Of a stretch of 64,000 nt of DNA, positions 63,893-64,000 are shown one piece after another (the first letter of the stretch is position 1; each line of letters opens with the position of its first letter). The stretch is from G965205255 sp965205255 (lineage in GTDB: Bacteria > Pseudomonadota > Gammaproteobacteria > Pseudomonadales > Endozoicomonadaceae). Below the pieces are notes generated by a model. The model saw only the letters and a program-made list of their open reading frames with translations, searched no databases and was not told where the DNA came from. Location of the stretch: the NCBI GenBank assembly GCA_965205255.1, contig OZ242051.1:124001-188000 (forward strand). The letters run 5' to 3'. A program made the position numbers and the translations under genes.

Positions 63893-64000
63893 TTAATCCC
63901 AGATGGCAAAAGCCTGCTTCTGAATTGCTCTTCTCTGTGCTGCTGACTTTGTATATCGACCAATATCCACCGAGAACAAATTGCGCATAATGCCAGATAA
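63893..64000 (-). CDS. Possible C-terminal end of a gene entering from the right edge
   Basis: The minus strand is open from the window edge for 35 codons to a TAA at 63893, ending KSAAQRRAIQKQAFAIWD. I do not recognise it. It could be the end of a real gene beyond the window or more transposase debris. Confidence 0.25.
   Translation of the reverse strand, partial: LSGIMRNLFSVDIGRYTKSAAQRRAIQKQAFAIWD

Overview
The window looks like a chromosome segment of an AT-rich gammaproteobacterium. The pointers are AcnB-type aconitase, MiaE, PpnN (YgdH type), class Ia ribonucleotide reductase with a YfaE-type ferredoxin, and an ops (RfaH-recruiting) element ahead of an O-antigen operon. I cannot name the genus. 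No tRNA, rRNA or CRISPR array was recognised.

Layout. 1-13 kb is mostly housekeeping: a MATE transporter cut by the left edge, acnB, miaE, a trpE-trpG-trpD-trpC operon (minus strand), a secreted two-HKD phospholipase D-like protein, a small unknown protein and a NadD-like adenylyltransferase. 12.5-13.3 kb is a scar: remains of an rfbD tail, an rfbC fragment and a truncated, frameshifted ISAs1-type transposase.

13.3-29.8 kb is one minus-strand O-antigen operon of 16 closely packed genes, with an ops site 43 bases before its first gene. It encodes a CDP-sugar branch (rfbF, rfbG, a PLP dehydratase with His in place of the catalytic Lys, and a split transketolase-like pair), an amino-sugar branch (DegT aminotransferase, GNAT acyltransferase), Wzx, Wzy, three GT2 glycosyltransferases, the dTDP-rhamnose genes rfbB-A-C-D and a 2OG-Fe(II) oxygenase. 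The transketolase pair next to a 3-deoxy-4-ketosugar-forming enzyme suggests a branched-chain dideoxy sugar.

30-38.4 kb holds a small membrane J-domain protein, nrdA-nrdB-yfaE with a promoter and two NrdR-like boxes, ppnN, and a response regulator with an EAL domain.

39.3-63.3 kb is a single uninterrupted 7991-codon nonribosomal peptide synthetase gene with six modules: C-A-T, C-A-T-E, C-A-T-E, C-A-T, C-A-T-E, C-A-T-TE. Specificity residues read by eye suggest (acyl?)-Gly, D-Asn, D-X, Val, D-Val, Ser. The modules are near-copies of one another outside the substrate-binding core of the A domains, so the gene appears to have grown by duplication and core exchange. Transposase remnants lie on both sides, and a run of nine G lies just before its start. 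No tailoring enzyme, MbtH protein, PPTase or exporter lies beside it within the window.
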